DNA of 51,956 bases, from the NCBI RefSeq assembly GCF_000620065.1, contig NZ_JHVI01000026.1, forward strand, positions 1-51,956. Direction: 5' to 3'. Below, one piece after another: positions 24,289 through 33,526 of this stretch; positions within the stretch are counted from its first letter, which is position 1, and each line of letters begins with the position of its first letter. A program made the translations under genes and the position numbers. The stretch comes from Meiothermus cerbereus DSM 11376. GTDB taxonomy: Bacteria; Deinococcota; Deinococci; Deinococcales; Thermaceae. The notes under the pieces are model-generated. The model saw only the letters and a list, made by a program, of their open reading frames with translations, ran no database searches and was not told where the DNA came from.

Positions 24289-24382
24289 GCGCTCTTCACA
24301 AATATTGAGCTGTTCACTTGTTGGCTTTGTCCGGCACAGCACAGTTGCCTCCCGGATGGGAGGCAAGGTCTGTGAAGAGTGC
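24289..24382 (+). ncRNA. Candidate structured RNA (3' UTR or small RNA)
   Basis: The 94 bases after the LysM gene fold on paper into a closed structure. GCGCTCTTCACA (24289-24300) pairs with TGTGAAGAGTGC (24371-24382), 12 bp with one G-U. Inside is a perfect 9-bp hairpin TTGCCTCCC-GGAT-GGGAGGCAA (24345-24366), and GCTGT/ACAGC (24309-24313, 24336-24340) can form a third stem. A rho-independent terminator follows 20 nt later. It matches no RNA family I recognise. It could be an independently expressed sRNA or a processed 3' UTR; the strand is inferred from the terminator. Confidence 0.45.
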
Positions 24383-24402
24383 GATAAAACTTGGTTGCTA
24401 CA

Positions 24403-24426
24403 AGCCCCCGTCTGGGGGCTTTTTTT
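24403..24426 (+). terminator. Rho-independent terminator
   Basis: AGCCCCC (24403-24409), loop GTCT, GGGGGCT (24414-24420), then a run of T. It is a textbook terminator for the plus strand, ending the LysM/structured RNA unit. The opposite strand lacks a T-run. Confidence 0.9.
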
Positions 24427-24440
24427 GTTGGCGGCCTGAC

Positions 24441-24824
24441 CTACCGGCCCTCCCGGTATCGCCGCAGGTTCTCCATATCTTCTTGCACCAGGTCATCGCG
24501 CCAGGCCAGCGATTCGAGGTGGTGGCGCAGCTCATGCACCAGGGTTTCCCAGATTTCGCCCTCCCAGTCAAACTCGGAGTCTGCGGCGGCCAGCGCAGCA
24601 AAAGAGCCATAGAACAGAATAATGTGCCGTCCAATACCCGCAAAGCCTCCCAGTACCGAAGGGTAGCCAGGGTCGTAGTACTCCCCCAGGCGCAGCAGTT
24701 GGGGTTCATCGGGATCGGTTTTTAGCTGCTCCAGCACGTGAACACCCTGCAAGCCACGCTTGTACTCGGATGGAATTTCATCCCATAAACGCGCCGCGGT
24801 TTCGACAAAGGCCTCGTAGGTCAT
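24441..24824 (-). CDS. Minimal zincin-type metallopeptidase family protein
   Basis: About 127 aa, matching the small metallopeptidase family once called DUF1025. The zinc motif HELRH (in ETLVHELRHHLESL, about residues 93-106) lies near the C-terminus, with an acidic helix after it. The N-terminal half (YEAFVETAARLWDEIP) is also typical. Activity has been doubted for many members because of the short fold. The ATG at 24824 is preferred over a TTG 11 codons upstream. The gene is convergent with the LysM transcription unit. Confidence 0.78.
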   Translation of the reverse strand: MTYEAFVETAARLWDEIPSEYKRGLQGVHVLEQLKTDPDEPQLLRLGEYYDPGYPSVLGGFAGIGRHIILFYGSFAALAAADSEFDWEGEIWETLVHELRHHLESLAWRDDLVQEDMENLRRYREGR

Positions 24825-24879
24825 CGGGCCCAGTGTGGCACAGGTAGGTGAAACCAAGCGTGAGAACAGGTGGGCCTGC

Positions 24880-24938
24880 TTGACAAATGTTTAGTCTTGC
24901 CTAAAAATGAAGGTCTATCTGGTAAGGCTTGCCTAAAT
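24880..24938 (+). promoter_or_regulatory. DtxR/MntR-type promoter with two operator boxes
   Basis: TTGACA (24880-24885) is followed 16 bp later by TAAAAA (24902-24907). Two imperfect palindromes sharing the core CTTGCCTAAA lie over and just after it: TTTAGTCTTGCCTAAAA (24890-24906) and GTAAGGCTTGCCTAAAT (24922-24938). They are 32 bp apart, about three helical turns, and resemble DtxR/IdeR/MntR-class sites. They precede the regulator gene itself, so metal-dependent autorepression of the whole transport operon is expected. Confidence 0.65.
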
Positions 24939-24953
24939 CTCGGGGTAAAAACC

Positions 24954-25676
24954 ATGAATAAAAATGCCAGCCGAACCCCACTCTCTGAAGCCCAGGAAGA
25001 CTACCTGAAGCAGGTTCTGCTGCTGGGCAGCGGCAGTGAAGGCACCGGCAGGCTGGAGGATACCCACCCGGTGTCTACCCAATCGCTGGCCGACCAGATG
25101 CAGGTTAAGCCCGCTTCGGTCACGGGAATGCTCAAAAAGCTGGCCGAGTTGGGGCTGGTGGAGTACGAAGCCTATCGGGGAGTACGGCTTACCAGGGCCG
25201 GTTATAGGGTAGCTCTCGAGGTGCTGCGCCACCACCGGCTGATTGAGGCCTATTTGCATCAGGCCCTGGGCTATGGCTGGGAAGAGGTTCATGTCGAAGC
25301 GGAGAAGCTCGAGCACCACATCTCCGAAGCCTTTGAGGCCCGCATTGCCGAGTGGCTGGGCCACCCCGCCTACGACCCCCACGGCGACCTGATCCCCAGC
25401 GCGGCCCTCGAGCTTCCCCCCGCCGCCCCCAACCGCTGCCTGAGGGCCCTGGAAGAAGGCACCCGCGGCCTGGTGGCCCGGGTCGCCACCCAGGATCAGG
25501 ACGCGCTCAACCTGCTGGCCCACCTGGGTCTCAAGCCCGGCGCTTCCCTTTTGCTGCTCGAGCAGGTACAAGAGGGCAGCCGCATCCAGGTGGGAAGCCA
25601 GCGCTATTTGCTGCCAGCCAGCCTGGCCCAGGTGCTGTGGATACAGCTCGAGGGAGAACACCATGCACATCGGTAG
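24954..25676 (+). CDS. DtxR/MntR-family metal-dependent regulator
   Basis: About 240 aa. The N-terminal winged helix reads TPLSEAQEDYLKQVLLL and later MQVKPASVTGMLKKLAELGLVEYE. The dimerisation and metal-binding domain follows: RLTRAGYRVALEVLRHHRLIEAYLHQALGYGWEEVHVEAEKLEHHIS, in which the E-x-x-x-H-H and upstream His/Glu residues would hold Mn2+ or Fe2+. A C-terminal FeoA/SH3-like domain (about 170-240) is present. It should repress the downstream transporter when metal is plentiful. ATG 24954 is chosen over an earlier frame start that would cover the operators. It overlaps the next gene by 14 bases. Confidence 0.88.
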   Translation: MNKNASRTPLSEAQEDYLKQVLLLGSGSEGTGRLEDTHPVSTQSLADQMQVKPASVTGMLKKLAELGLVEYEAYRGVRLTRAGYRVALEVLRHHRLIEAYLHQALGYGWEEVHVEAEKLEHHISEAFEARIAEWLGHPAYDPHGDLIPSAALELPPAAPNRCLRALEEGTRGLVARVATQDQDALNLLAHLGLKPGASLLLLEQVQEGSRIQVGSQRYLLPASLAQVLWIQLEGEHHAHR

Positions 25677-26627
25677 CTATCTCAAATCTTCTGTGCTGCT
25701 AAGCCTGCTAACGCTGGGCCTTTCTCCGCAAGCCAGCGCCCAGCAACAGGACAAAATCGCCCAGCTTCTACCCCTACAGCAAACCCCCGTGCAGGTTGTA
25801 ACCACGGTCAACTTCATCACCGACTTAGTGCAGCAGGTGGGCGGCAACCGGGTGCGGGTAACAGGCCTGATGGGGGCCGGGGTAGACCCCCACCTGTACA
25901 AGGCTTCGGCGGGGGACGTGCGCCGGCTGCAGCAAGCTCACCTAATCTTCTACGGGGGATTACACCTGGAAGGCAAGATGGTGGAGTTGCTGGAACGCCT
26001 GCCCAGGGCCATTGCCGTAACCGACGCCATCCCCCGCGAACGCCTGATCCGCCCCCCCGGCGGCTTCCAGGGCCAGTACACCTACGACCCCCACGTCTGG
26101 TTCGACGTGACCCTCTGGCAGCTCACGGTAGATCGGGTGCGCGATGCCCTCAGCCGGGTCGACCCGGCAGGTAGCGCCTACTACCAGGCCAGCGCCGCCG
26201 CCTACCGCCAGCGTTTAGCCCAGCTCGATGCCTTTATCCGTCAGCAAATCGCGCTGGTTCCACCCCAGCAGAGGGTACTGATTACCGCCCACGACGCATT
26301 TGCCTATCTGGGGCGGCGCTATGGCCTCGAGGTGCGCGGCCTGCAAGGGATCTCCACCGTCTCCGAAGCCGGCGCCCGCGACGTACAGGAGCTGGCCGAG
26401 TTTATCGTTCAGCGCAGGATTCGCGCCATCTTTGTGGAGTCCAGCGTACCCCGGCGGCCCATCGAGGCGGTGGTGGCAGCAGCACAGGCCAGAGGCTGGA
26501 ACGTGGTTATTGGGGGCCAGTTGTTTTCCGACAGCGCTGGAAACCCTGGTACCCCTGAGGGAACCTATGTGGGCATGATGGAGCACAACATCCGCACCAT
26601 CGTAAACGGACTTTTGGGGAGGCAGCT

Positions 26628-26631
<4 letters not shown>
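25663..26631 (+). CDS. Metal-binding protein of ABC transporter (TroA/ZnuA/MntC cluster)
   Basis: 322 aa with a signal peptide ending ASA-Q (about residue 26). Ligand positions of this family are visible: H77 (GVDPHLYK), H144 (DPHVWFD), H210 ([10 protein letters not shown]) and D290 (LFSDSAG). The third ligand is His, as in TroA and Zn-type proteins, rather than the Glu of PsaA/MntC. The sequence alone therefore does not decide between Mn2+ and Zn2+; the linked MntR-like regulator favours Mn2+ or Fe2+. There is no long His-rich loop as in many ZnuA proteins. It binds the metal outside the membrane and delivers it to two permeases. Confidence 0.87.
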
Positions 26632-27419
<788 letters not shown>

Positions 27420-27473
27420 GCTCAGCCAAAGCCCCCTACCTGAAGTCTTCTTTTGCATCTTCCCTACCCTGCT

Positions 27474-28604
27474 ATGTCCGATTTGCTGCTTATCTTCACC
27501 GACTACACCCTGCGCAACGTGGCGCTGGGCTCGGCCATACTGGGTGTGGTGGGCGGGGTGCTGGGCACTTTTGCCGTGTTACGCCGCCAGAGTCTGATGG
27601 GAGACGTGCTGGCCCATGCGGCGCTGCCGGGCATCTGCCTGGCTTTCATCCTTACCGGCAGCAAAACCCCGCTAATTTTGCTTTTAGGTGGGGGCCTGGC
27701 TGGCTGGCTGGCGGCCTTGCTGGTGCTGGCCGTTTTGCGGCACAGCCGCCTGCCCGAAGACTCGGCCTTAGGGGTAATGCTGAGCAGCTTTTTTGGGTTC
27801 GGTGTGGCCCTGCTTACCTTTATCCAGCACAGCAACAACGCCAGCCAGGCCGGGCTGGATCACTTTATTTTCGGGCAGGCCGCTACCATCGTGGCCTCGG
27901 ATGTGTTGAACTTTGTGGTGCTGGGCGGAATTGCTCTCTTGTGTGTGGGCCTTTTCTACAAAGAGTTCAAACTGCTCTCCTTCGACCCCGCCTACGCCCA
28001 CAGCCTGGGGCTGCCGGTGCAGGGCCTCAGCACCCTGCTCACCTCGCTAACGGTGCTGGCAGTCATGGTAGGGCTACAGACCGTAGGGGTGGTCTTGATG
28101 GCCGCCATGCTGATCGCACCGGCGGCAGCCGCCCGCCAGTGGACCGACCGGCTCAGCAACATGATTGGGCTCTCGGCGCTGTTTGGGGCCCTGGCCGGGG
28201 TTAGCGGAGCCCTGATCTCGGCCAGCCGCGAAAACCTGCCCACCGGCCCGCTGGTGGTGCTTACCATGAGCGCGATTCTGCTGATCTCACTCCTGCTGGC
28301 CCCACAACGGGGACTGGTGTGGGACTGGGTACGTACCCTGCAAAACCGCCGCCGGGTTCGCCTCGAGCGCCTGCTGTTGGAAGCCCAGATGCTCCACCAG
28401 CACCAGCCCCTCACCCCCCAGGCCCTGGCGCTACACCGGCATGAATCGCAATCGGCGGCCCAGCAACACCTGGAGGAACTACAGTCGCGCGGCTGGCTCG
28501 AGCCAGGCCAGCAAGGCTTCCGCCTGACCCCGGCGGGCCAGCAAAAAGCCCAGGAGCTCGAGCAAGCCATGCGGGTCTTGCCCAAATCCGCTGAGGACAG
28601 GTGA
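27474..28604 (+). CDS. Metal ABC transporter permease 1 with C-terminal HTH-like tail
   Basis: 376 aa. Residues 1-280 contain eight or nine membrane helices of the ABC-3 permease family, with LGTFAVLRRQSLMGDVLAHAALPG near the start and VGVVLMAAMLIAPAAAARQ late. The last 90 residues are hydrophilic and look like a winged helix: RLLLEAQMLHQ, ALHRHESQSAAQQHLEELQSRGWLE, GFRLTPAGQQKAQ. This is similar in pattern to a DtxR DNA-binding domain. ATG 27474 aligns with family starts; a TTG/ATG seven codons earlier is possible. Confidence 0.85.
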   Translation: MSDLLLIFTDYTLRNVALGSAILGVVGGVLGTFAVLRRQSLMGDVLAHAALPGICLAFILTGSKTPLILLLGGGLAGWLAALLVLAVLRHSRLPEDSALGVMLSSFFGFGVALLTFIQHSNNASQAGLDHFIFGQAATIVASDVLNFVVLGGIALLCVGLFYKEFKLLSFDPAYAHSLGLPVQGLSTLLTSLTVLAVMVGLQTVGVVLMAAMLIAPAAAARQWTDRLSNMIGLSALFGALAGVSGALISASRENLPTGPLVVLTMSAILLISLLLAPQRGLVWDWVRTLQNRRRVRLERLLLEAQMLHQHQPLTPQALALHRHESQSAAQQHLEELQSRGWLEPGQQGFRLTPAGQQKAQELEQAMRVLPKSAEDR

Positions 28605-28605
28605 T

Positions 28606-29706
28606 ATGAGCGCCGATCTGGTTATCGTACTAACCGCCATTTTGGTCTCTGTGGCCTCGGCCCTGGTAGGCACTTTTCTGGTGTTGCGCCGCATGGCCCT
28701 TCTGGCCGATGCCATCTCCCATGCGGTGCTGCCGGGCATCGTACTGGCCTACTGGCTTTCTGGCGGTGGACGGGCAACCCCAACCGCCTTACTGGGGGCT
28801 GCGGCTGCTGGCCTGGTAACCGTAACCCTGGTAGAGTGGCTCACCCGCAGCGGTAAGGTCAAAAACGACGCCGCCATCGGAATTGTCTTCCCTGCCCTGT
28901 TTAGCCTGGGGGTGCTGGTGGTTTCGCTTTATTTCCGCCAGGTGCACCTCGACCTCGACGCAGTGCTCTACGGCGAAATTGCCTACGCCCCCTTCAACAC
29001 CCTGACCCTGTGGGGCCAGGAAATCCCCGAGTCCTGGCTGATGATGGGGTCGCTAACCCTGCTTAACCTGCTCTTTGTGCTGCTGTTTTACAAAGAGCTC
29101 AAGCTTTCCACCTTCGACCCCGGCCTGGCCGCCGCACTGGGCTTTGCTCCTGGAGCGCTGCACTACGGGCTGATGACCCTGGTCTCGCTTACCTCGGTGG
29201 GCGCCTTCCAGTCGGTAGGAGCCATACTGATTGTGGCCTTCCTGATTATTCCCCCCGCCACCGCCTATCTGCTCACCCAGCGCCTGCCGGTCATGCTGGG
29301 CCTGGCGGTGGGGGTGGGGGTGGTTTCCAGCCTGGTGGGCTATGGGTTGGCCATCTGGTTCGATGCTTCCATAGCTGGCATGATGGCCACTGTAGCCGGC
29401 GTCTGTTTTGCCCTGGCCTTCTTGTTTTCACCCCTGGAAGGCCTGCTCACTACCCGGCTGCGCCGGAAGGCTGAGCGCCTCGAGGTGGCCGCCTGCCTGC
29501 TGGTGGCCCACCTGGCCCACCACGACCAGGCGGTCTCCGACCAAGAGGTACTGGAGGAGTTTGGCTGGAACCCCCGCTTTTTGCAGCAGGCCAAGGAAAA
29601 AGCCCTGCAAGCCGGCTGGCTCGAGGTGTTCCAGGAAGGCCTACGCCCAAGCCCTGCTGGCCTGGCCATAGTCGCAAGCCGCGCGCCTCATAAGAAATGT
29701 CTTTGA
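28606..29706 (+). CDS. Metal ABC transporter permease 2 with C-terminal HTH-like tail
   Basis: 366 aa, starting one base after the preceding stop. It has the same ABC-3 permease fold (SALVGTFLVLRRMALLADAISHAVLPG; FQSVGAILIVAFLIIPPATAY) and pairs with permease 1. The cytoplasmic tail from about residue 285 again resembles a winged helix (VSDQEVLEEFGWNPRFLQQAKEKALQAGWLE). The final six residues, PHKKCL, and the stop are encoded by dispersed repeat R2 (from 29686), so the original C-terminus was replaced by the repeat. This is unlikely to harm transport. Confidence 0.85.
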   Translation: MSADLVIVLTAILVSVASALVGTFLVLRRMALLADAISHAVLPGIVLAYWLSGGGRATPTALLGAAAAGLVTVTLVEWLTRSGKVKNDAAIGIVFPALFSLGVLVVSLYFRQVHLDLDAVLYGEIAYAPFNTLTLWGQEIPESWLMMGSLTLLNLLFVLLFYKELKLSTFDPGLAAALGFAPGALHYGLMTLVSLTSVGAFQSVGAILIVAFLIIPPATAYLLTQRLPVMLGLAVGVGVVSSLVGYGLAIWFDASIAGMMATVAGVCFALAFLFSPLEGLLTTRLRRKAERLEVAACLLVAHLAHHDQAVSDQEVLEEFGWNPRFLQQAKEKALQAGWLEVFQEGLRPSPAGLAIVASRAPHKKCL

Positions 29707-29812
29707 TTTGTTCTTTTTCTGGGGCCCCCGCCTGAAGCACGGGCAGCAACAACCTGAAAAACGATGGTGCTCAAGCCTGTCCCTAGCGGAACGATTCAGG
29801 CGGGGTTCATAT
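29686..29812 (-). repeat. Dispersed repeat R2, copy C
   Basis: Read on the minus strand it begins TATGAACCCCGCCTGAA at 29812 and ends AGACATTTCTTATGAGG at 29686, matching copy B at both ends, with a longer, different middle. It lies between two convergent genes and supplies the stop codon and last six residues of permease 2. At the other end it starts at the stop codon of the lipoprotein gene. Confidence 0.75.
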
Positions 29813-30468
29813 CAGCGGCGCACCTCCACGCTGCTGCGGTTGCCCGCTGCGTCCACGGCGATCAGGGTCACGCGGCGCACCGGCAGCTCCACATAAAAGC
29901 TCACTTCTTTGCCCTTGGGCAGCGACAACGGGCTAAAGGTGCGGTCGTACTGCAAGGTCACCCGGTCCACCCCGGTGTCGTCCAGCACCCGCCCGGAAAT
30001 TTGCAGCGTAGACTCGGTGCGGGCCGGGATTTCTTCTTCGGTACCATCGGGCAGCGTGCGCTTGCGGGCCGGTTGCACCACGGTGACGACCCGCTCGGCC
30101 CGCTCGAGGACAATCTGCGGCGGGCGGGCATCCAGCACCATCGGCAACCGCACGGTGCGGGTCTGCCCACTCGTATCGGTGGCATCCACCCTGATTTCCA
30201 CCTGCCCCGACTGCGGGGCCTGCACCCGGAAGCTGAAGCGCACCAGCTTCTGCCCTCGGTTGGCTTCGGAAAGTAGCTCCTTTCCGCCCGCCTTCACGCT
30301 TTGTACCCCCACATCATCGAGGGCATAGCCCTGTACCTGCAACGAGCGCTGCGAAAGCACGCCGCTCTTGGGCTGGGTGATGCCAATCAGAGGTGGCTGG
30401 GTATCGCCGGGCCTCTGGCAGGCCGAAAATAGCGACAAGAATAAAAAAAGAAGGGGCGCGTACCGCAC
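29812..30468 (-). CDS. Lipoprotein with Ig-like/Big domains
   Basis: 218 aa. The start MRYAPLLFLFLSLFSAC is a lipoprotein signal peptide with lipobox FSAC at residue 17. Two beta-sandwich-like repeats follow: PPLIGITQPKSGVLSQRSLQVQGYALDDVGVQSV (about 25-58), and PPQIVLERA...LQISGRVLDDTGVDRVTLQYD (about 115-175). Each has the D-x-G-V turn of bacterial Ig-like and cadherin-like domains, ending VDAAGNRSSVEVRR. It is probably anchored on the cell envelope. Function unknown. Its TGA stop coincides with the edge of repeat R2. Confidence 0.65.
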   Translation of the reverse strand: MRYAPLLFLFLSLFSACQRPGDTQPPLIGITQPKSGVLSQRSLQVQGYALDDVGVQSVKAGGKELLSEANRGQKLVRFSFRVQAPQSGQVEIRVDATDTSGQTRTVRLPMVLDARPPQIVLERAERVVTVVQPARKRTLPDGTEEEIPARTESTLQISGRVLDDTGVDRVTLQYDRTFSPLSLPKGKEVSFYVELPVRRVTLIAVDAAGNRSSVEVRR

Positions 30469-30490
30469 CCCTCCAGTCTACATTCAGAGT

Positions 30491-30940
30491 TTATTTGAAG
30501 ATTAGGCCAGCTCGCCCATTAAAGTCGGGCCGAAAACCGCCTGGGAATAACACCGCCGCACCGACTTGAAACTCGCTGTAAAACTTCAGACCTCTCAGCC
30601 CAAGAGCACTCGGATCCCACTCGAGACCCACCAAGCCGTGAGGGAAAAGGTAAATCTCGTTGGCAACGAAAAACCAATAACCCAACGAAACACCGGCCCC
30701 GTAGTACCAACTAAGGGCAAGATTGGTTTCACCCAGAGCCTGTTTCCCAAGGATAAGATCCGCACTTGCACCAAGTCCCCAGAAGCCCAGACCTGCACCA
30801 AGACGGAGGTTATTTGTTTGGGTTTGGATCCCAATCCACTCAGGATAACCCGAGTAGAGGCCAAAGCCATCCGACTGGGCCTTACCAAGAGAGCCAAACA
30901 TCAAAGCAAACAGCACAACCAGGGGCATTAAACGTTTCAT
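30491..30940 (-). CDS. Small secreted beta-barrel-like protein
   Basis: 149 aa with a signal peptide (MKRLMPLVVLFALMFGSLGKA). The mature part alternates hydrophobic and polar residues and is rich in Gly, Phe, Tyr and Trp (LRLGAGLGFWGLGASADLIL; WYYGAGVSLGYWFF), ending GRAGLIFK. This is the pattern of small outer-membrane beta-barrels. GGAGGTGAG precedes the ATG, and TAGACT about 26 bases upstream is a candidate -10 box. Not recognised as a named family. Confidence 0.6.
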   Translation of the reverse strand: MKRLMPLVVLFALMFGSLGKAQSDGFGLYSGYPEWIGIQTQTNNLRLGAGLGFWGLGASADLILGKQALGETNLALSWYYGAGVSLGYWFFVANEIYLFPHGLVGLEWDPSALGLRGLKFYSEFQVGAAVLFPGGFRPDFNGRAGLIFK

Positions 30941-30994
30941 TTCTTGCTCACCTCCAAGGGTAGTCTAGCACCTCGGCGTTATATTTGCGTTACT

Positions 30995-32137
30995 TTAGGT
31001 AGTATAGTGCGCATTTATTCGCACATAGCCCTCGGTCAGGTCGCATCCCCAGGCCATTCCCTGGCCCTCACCCAGCCCCAAATCGGCCTCTACCAGCACT
31101 TCTTCGGTCTGCATGGCCTGGCTGGCCTGGGTTCGGTCGAACTCGAGCACCCTTCCGGCGTAAAGGGGGATGCCTTGAAGGGAAATGCGAACTTTATCCA
31201 CCTCGAGCGCCACCCCGGCCTTGCCCAAGGCCATCATGATGCGGCCCCAGTTGGGGTCGTTGCCGTAAACGGCGCTTTTCCACAAGGGGCTGGCCGCTAC
31301 CGACAAAGCCGCTTTACGGGCTTCCGCATCGCTTTTGGCCCCCGTAACCCTGACGGTCAGGAGCTTGGTAGCCCCCTCGCCATCGCGGGCTAGCTTGCGG
31401 GCCAGTTCCACACAAACCTGCTCCACCGCCTGCCAGAAGGCCTTTAGGTCTACCGGCCCCGCCGCGCCGTTGGTCATCAAAACAGCCATGTCGTTGGTGG
31501 AGGTGTCGGTGTCCACCGTAACCTGGTTGAAGCTTCGGTCCACCACCCCCTGCCAGCCCCGGCGCAATTCCTCTTGCGAGACCGCCGCATCCGAGACGAT
31601 ATAGGCCAGCATGGTTGCCATGTTGGGGGCAATCATCCCGCTGCCCTTACAAACCCCCACCACCCGCGCCCCACCCTGCAGGGTGGCCTCGGCCATTTTG
31701 GGCACCAGGTCGGTGGTCATGATGGCTTCCATGAAGGGGTCGATGTCTGGGCCCAGCCGAATGTTGGGTAGCGCAGCCTCTATTTTTTCCACCGGCAATG
31801 GCTGCCCAATCACCCCGGTGGAGGCGGTTAACACCAGCTCGGGCACAAGCTGCTGTTGCGCCGCCACCAGTTCGGCCATACGCCGGTCGGCCCAGACCCC
31901 ATGTTCGCCGGTAGCGCAGTTGGCATTGCCCGCATTGACCACCACGGCTTGCAAAGCCTGGCCGGAGGCCAGCAGCATGCGGCCTCGAGCCACACAGGGC
32001 GCGGCGGCTTTGTTCAGCGTTCCCACATAAGCCCAGTTACAGGGCCTTCCCGAAATCAAAAGGGCCAGATCGGGCTTACCCGAAGGCTTGATGCCAGCCT
32101 GGGTTGCACCCGCACGAAAACCAATGGGCAGTCGCAT
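30995..32137 (-). CDS. argJ: Glutamate N-acetyltransferase ArgJ
   Basis: 380 aa. The autocatalytic cleavage site of the OAT family is clear: NMATMLAYI, where Thr175 becomes the nucleophile and N-terminus of the beta chain. The oxyanion pair region TGVIG (about 107-111) and [12 protein letters not shown] are conserved. ArgJ transfers acetyl from N-acetylornithine to glutamate, recycling the acetyl group in arginine synthesis; some members also use acetyl-CoA. ATG 32137 is chosen because TATGCT (32144-32149) stands six bases upstream, the leaderless pattern of this organism. The longer frame would overlap the next gene. It joins carA, argH and argG nearby. Confidence 0.92.
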   Translation of the reverse strand: MRLPIGFRAGATQAGIKPSGKPDLALLISGRPCNWAYVGTLNKAAAPCVARGRMLLASGQALQAVVVNAGNANCATGEHGVWADRRMAELVAAQQQLVPELVLTASTGVIGQPLPVEKIEAALPNIRLGPDIDPFMEAIMTTDLVPKMAEATLQGGARVVGVCKGSGMIAPNMATMLAYIVSDAAVSQEELRRGWQGVVDRSFNQVTVDTDTSTNDMAVLMTNGAAGPVDLKAFWQAVEQVCVELARKLARDGEGATKLLTVRVTGAKSDAEARKAALSVAASPLWKSAVYGNDPNWGRIMMALGKAGVALEVDKVRISLQGIPLYAGRVLEFDRTQASQAMQTEEVLVEADLGLGEGQGMAWGCDLTEGYVRINAHYTT

Positions 32138-32143
32138 AGCAGC

Positions 32144-32149
32144 AGCATA
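32144..32149 (-). promoter_or_regulatory. argJ -10 box, leaderless geometry
   Basis: TATGCT on the minus strand ends six bases before the argJ ATG. A weak TTTTCC is at the 17-bp position. No ribosome site is present. Confidence 0.4.
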
Positions 32150-32180
32150 TCTTTTTGGCGGCGCTTGGAAAAGCAAGCCC

Positions 32181-33026
32181 TTACTGCTGCGTAGCCTTAC
32201 CTCCAAACAAAAACCGTATCATCTCAGGAAAACGCCGCGCCCAGTGGCCCTCGTTATGTACCCCTTCCGGGTCTTCCAGGTACAGGTAGTCCTGGCCGGG
32301 CTGCCAGCCTTTTTGCAGCAACAAGCGGTGCATGCGGCGCACCCCCTCCAGATAACGGCGGCTGCTCACGTGGGAAAGGGTAATCTCACGAAAGCCCACG
32401 TCCATATAGAGCCTGCCCGGCACCTGCTGCGCCCTCTCGACAAAGCTGTAGATGGCCCCGTCGGCAAACCAGAAGGCCGGGCTTACCACGCCCGCCAGGC
32501 CAAAAACCTCGGGGTGCAGGTAATAGGCGCACAAACTGATAAAACCGCCCATCGAAGAGCCCATTACACCGGTATGCTCACGGCCCGGCAGGGTACGAAA
32601 CTCGTCGTCTATAAAGGGTTTGACGGTTTCGACCAAAAACTTGAGGTATTTGTCGCCCTTGCCGCCACCGTGCTTGGGGTCGCGGAAGGGGCTGTATTCG
32701 CCCAGGCGCTCCACCCCCATGTTGGGAATGCCCACCACTATGGCTTCCAGGCCCTCCTGGGCCAGCATTTCCATGCTCTCGTCCACCTGCCACTCGCCCA
32801 CGTAGCTGGTGGCCTCGTCGAAGATGTTCTGGCCGTCGTGCATGTAGAGCACCGGGTAGTGGCGGCTGCTCTTGCGGTAGGAAGGGGGAAGGTAGACCAG
32901 AATGTCGCGCTTGTTGCCCAGCTGGGGGCTGCGCATGTCTTTGTACACCAGCACCTCGCCCACCACGGTGTGGCCGGGGCCGGTAGGGTGCGGCTTCCAT
33001 ACTTGTGTTTGAGCAGAATAGCCCAT
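32181..33026 (-). CDS. Esterase D/Fes-type alpha/beta hydrolase
   Basis: 281 aa. It belongs to the putative esterase family (PF00756 type): [30 protein letters not shown] near the start, nucleophile elbow GVMGSSMGG (about 153-161), and a late catalytic histidine in [12 protein letters not shown]. Such enzymes act on siderophore esters, trehalose mycolates or other esters; the substrate is unknown. The ATG at 33026 is preferred because TACAAT (33033-33038) lies six bases upstream; a TTG start nine codons earlier would cover that promoter. It ends 43 nt before argJ. Confidence 0.82.
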   Translation of the reverse strand: MGYSAQTQVWKPHPTGPGHTVVGEVLVYKDMRSPQLGNKRDILVYLPPSYRKSSRHYPVLYMHDGQNIFDEATSYVGEWQVDESMEMLAQEGLEAIVVGIPNMGVERLGEYSPFRDPKHGGGKGDKYLKFLVETVKPFIDDEFRTLPGREHTGVMGSSMGGFISLCAYYLHPEVFGLAGVVSPAFWFADGAIYSFVERAQQVPGRLYMDVGFREITLSHVSSRRYLEGVRRMHRLLLQKGWQPGQDYLYLEDPEGVHNEGHWARRFPEMIRFLFGGKATQQ

Positions 33027-33032
33027 TGGGGT

Positions 33033-33038
33033 ATTGTA
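33033..33038 (-). promoter_or_regulatory. -10 box for esterase gene, leaderless geometry
   Basis: TACAAT on the minus strand, six bases before the ATG at 33026. Seventeen bases further is CTCGAC, a poor -35. Confidence 0.4.
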
Positions 33039-33062
33039 AGGGCTCAACGTCAAAAGTCGAGG

Positions 33063-33473
33063 TCATCCCAGACCTGCACCCCTCAGGGCTTGCGTACCCT
33101 GCCGCTTCCTCTTCCGGGTGGCAGCGTGCGGATAACCAAGCTGACCAGCGTTGTTATTCCCAGCGGCGAAACCTGGCGGGTAGGCGGACGCTAGGCCTAC
33201 CGTTATGAGCTCAAAGGCCGGATTGTGGTGTTTGACCTCTAGGGCTTCCTCGAGGTCGAAAACCGCATTGTTGCCAGGGAAACCATCACGGTAGCGGCAG
33301 GCCAGTTTGAGGCACTCAGGGTTGAAGCTATTTTCCGGGGTGAGTTCGGCATCGCCCTTAGCGGCAAGGCCACCTACTGGTTTACCGAGGAGGTGGGGGT
33401 GGTAAAGCAGGTGAGCGATAGTAATTTTGGCGGGCAGAGCAGTGAGTTGCTGGAGTTCAGGCGCAGTGGATAA
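33063..33473 (+). pseudogene. Decayed gene with two in-frame TAG codons
   Basis: One plus-strand frame reads sensibly across 137 codons but is interrupted by TAG at 33192-33194 and 33240-33242. Segments include GLRTLPLPLPGGS, VRITKLTSVVIPSGETWRVGGR, AYRYELKGRIVVFDL, and ETITVAAGQFEALRVE...ATYWFTEEVGVVKQV, ending SSELLEFRRSG. The last part resembles DUF3108/TapB-like beta domains, in which a tyrosine-tryptophan strand and GVVK turn recur. No start codon or ribosome site is left. With no frameshift and only nonsense changes, decay may be recent. This fills the gap between the esterase and HepT genes. Confidence 0.6.
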
Positions 33474-33526
33474 CTAAATGAAGCTCCATTGTCAGTCAAA
33501 ATCTGCACAGGGCACTTAGGTTCAAG

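Noticed and set aside
24289-24382. Structured region considered as tRNA, SRP RNA or 6S RNA
   Set aside because: No T-loop or anticodon arm, no SRP GGAA/GCAG loop motifs, and too short for 6S RNA; left as unclassified.
32088-33194. 368-codon plus-strand frame
   Set aside because: Mostly antisense to the esterase gene; only its last part (33063 onward) coincides with a real decayed gene and is reported as that.
33063-33473. Amber recoding (pyrrolysine-like) to explain TAG codons
   Set aside because: TAG ends normal genes in this window, and no pyl genes or catalytic context are seen; pseudogene decay is simpler.
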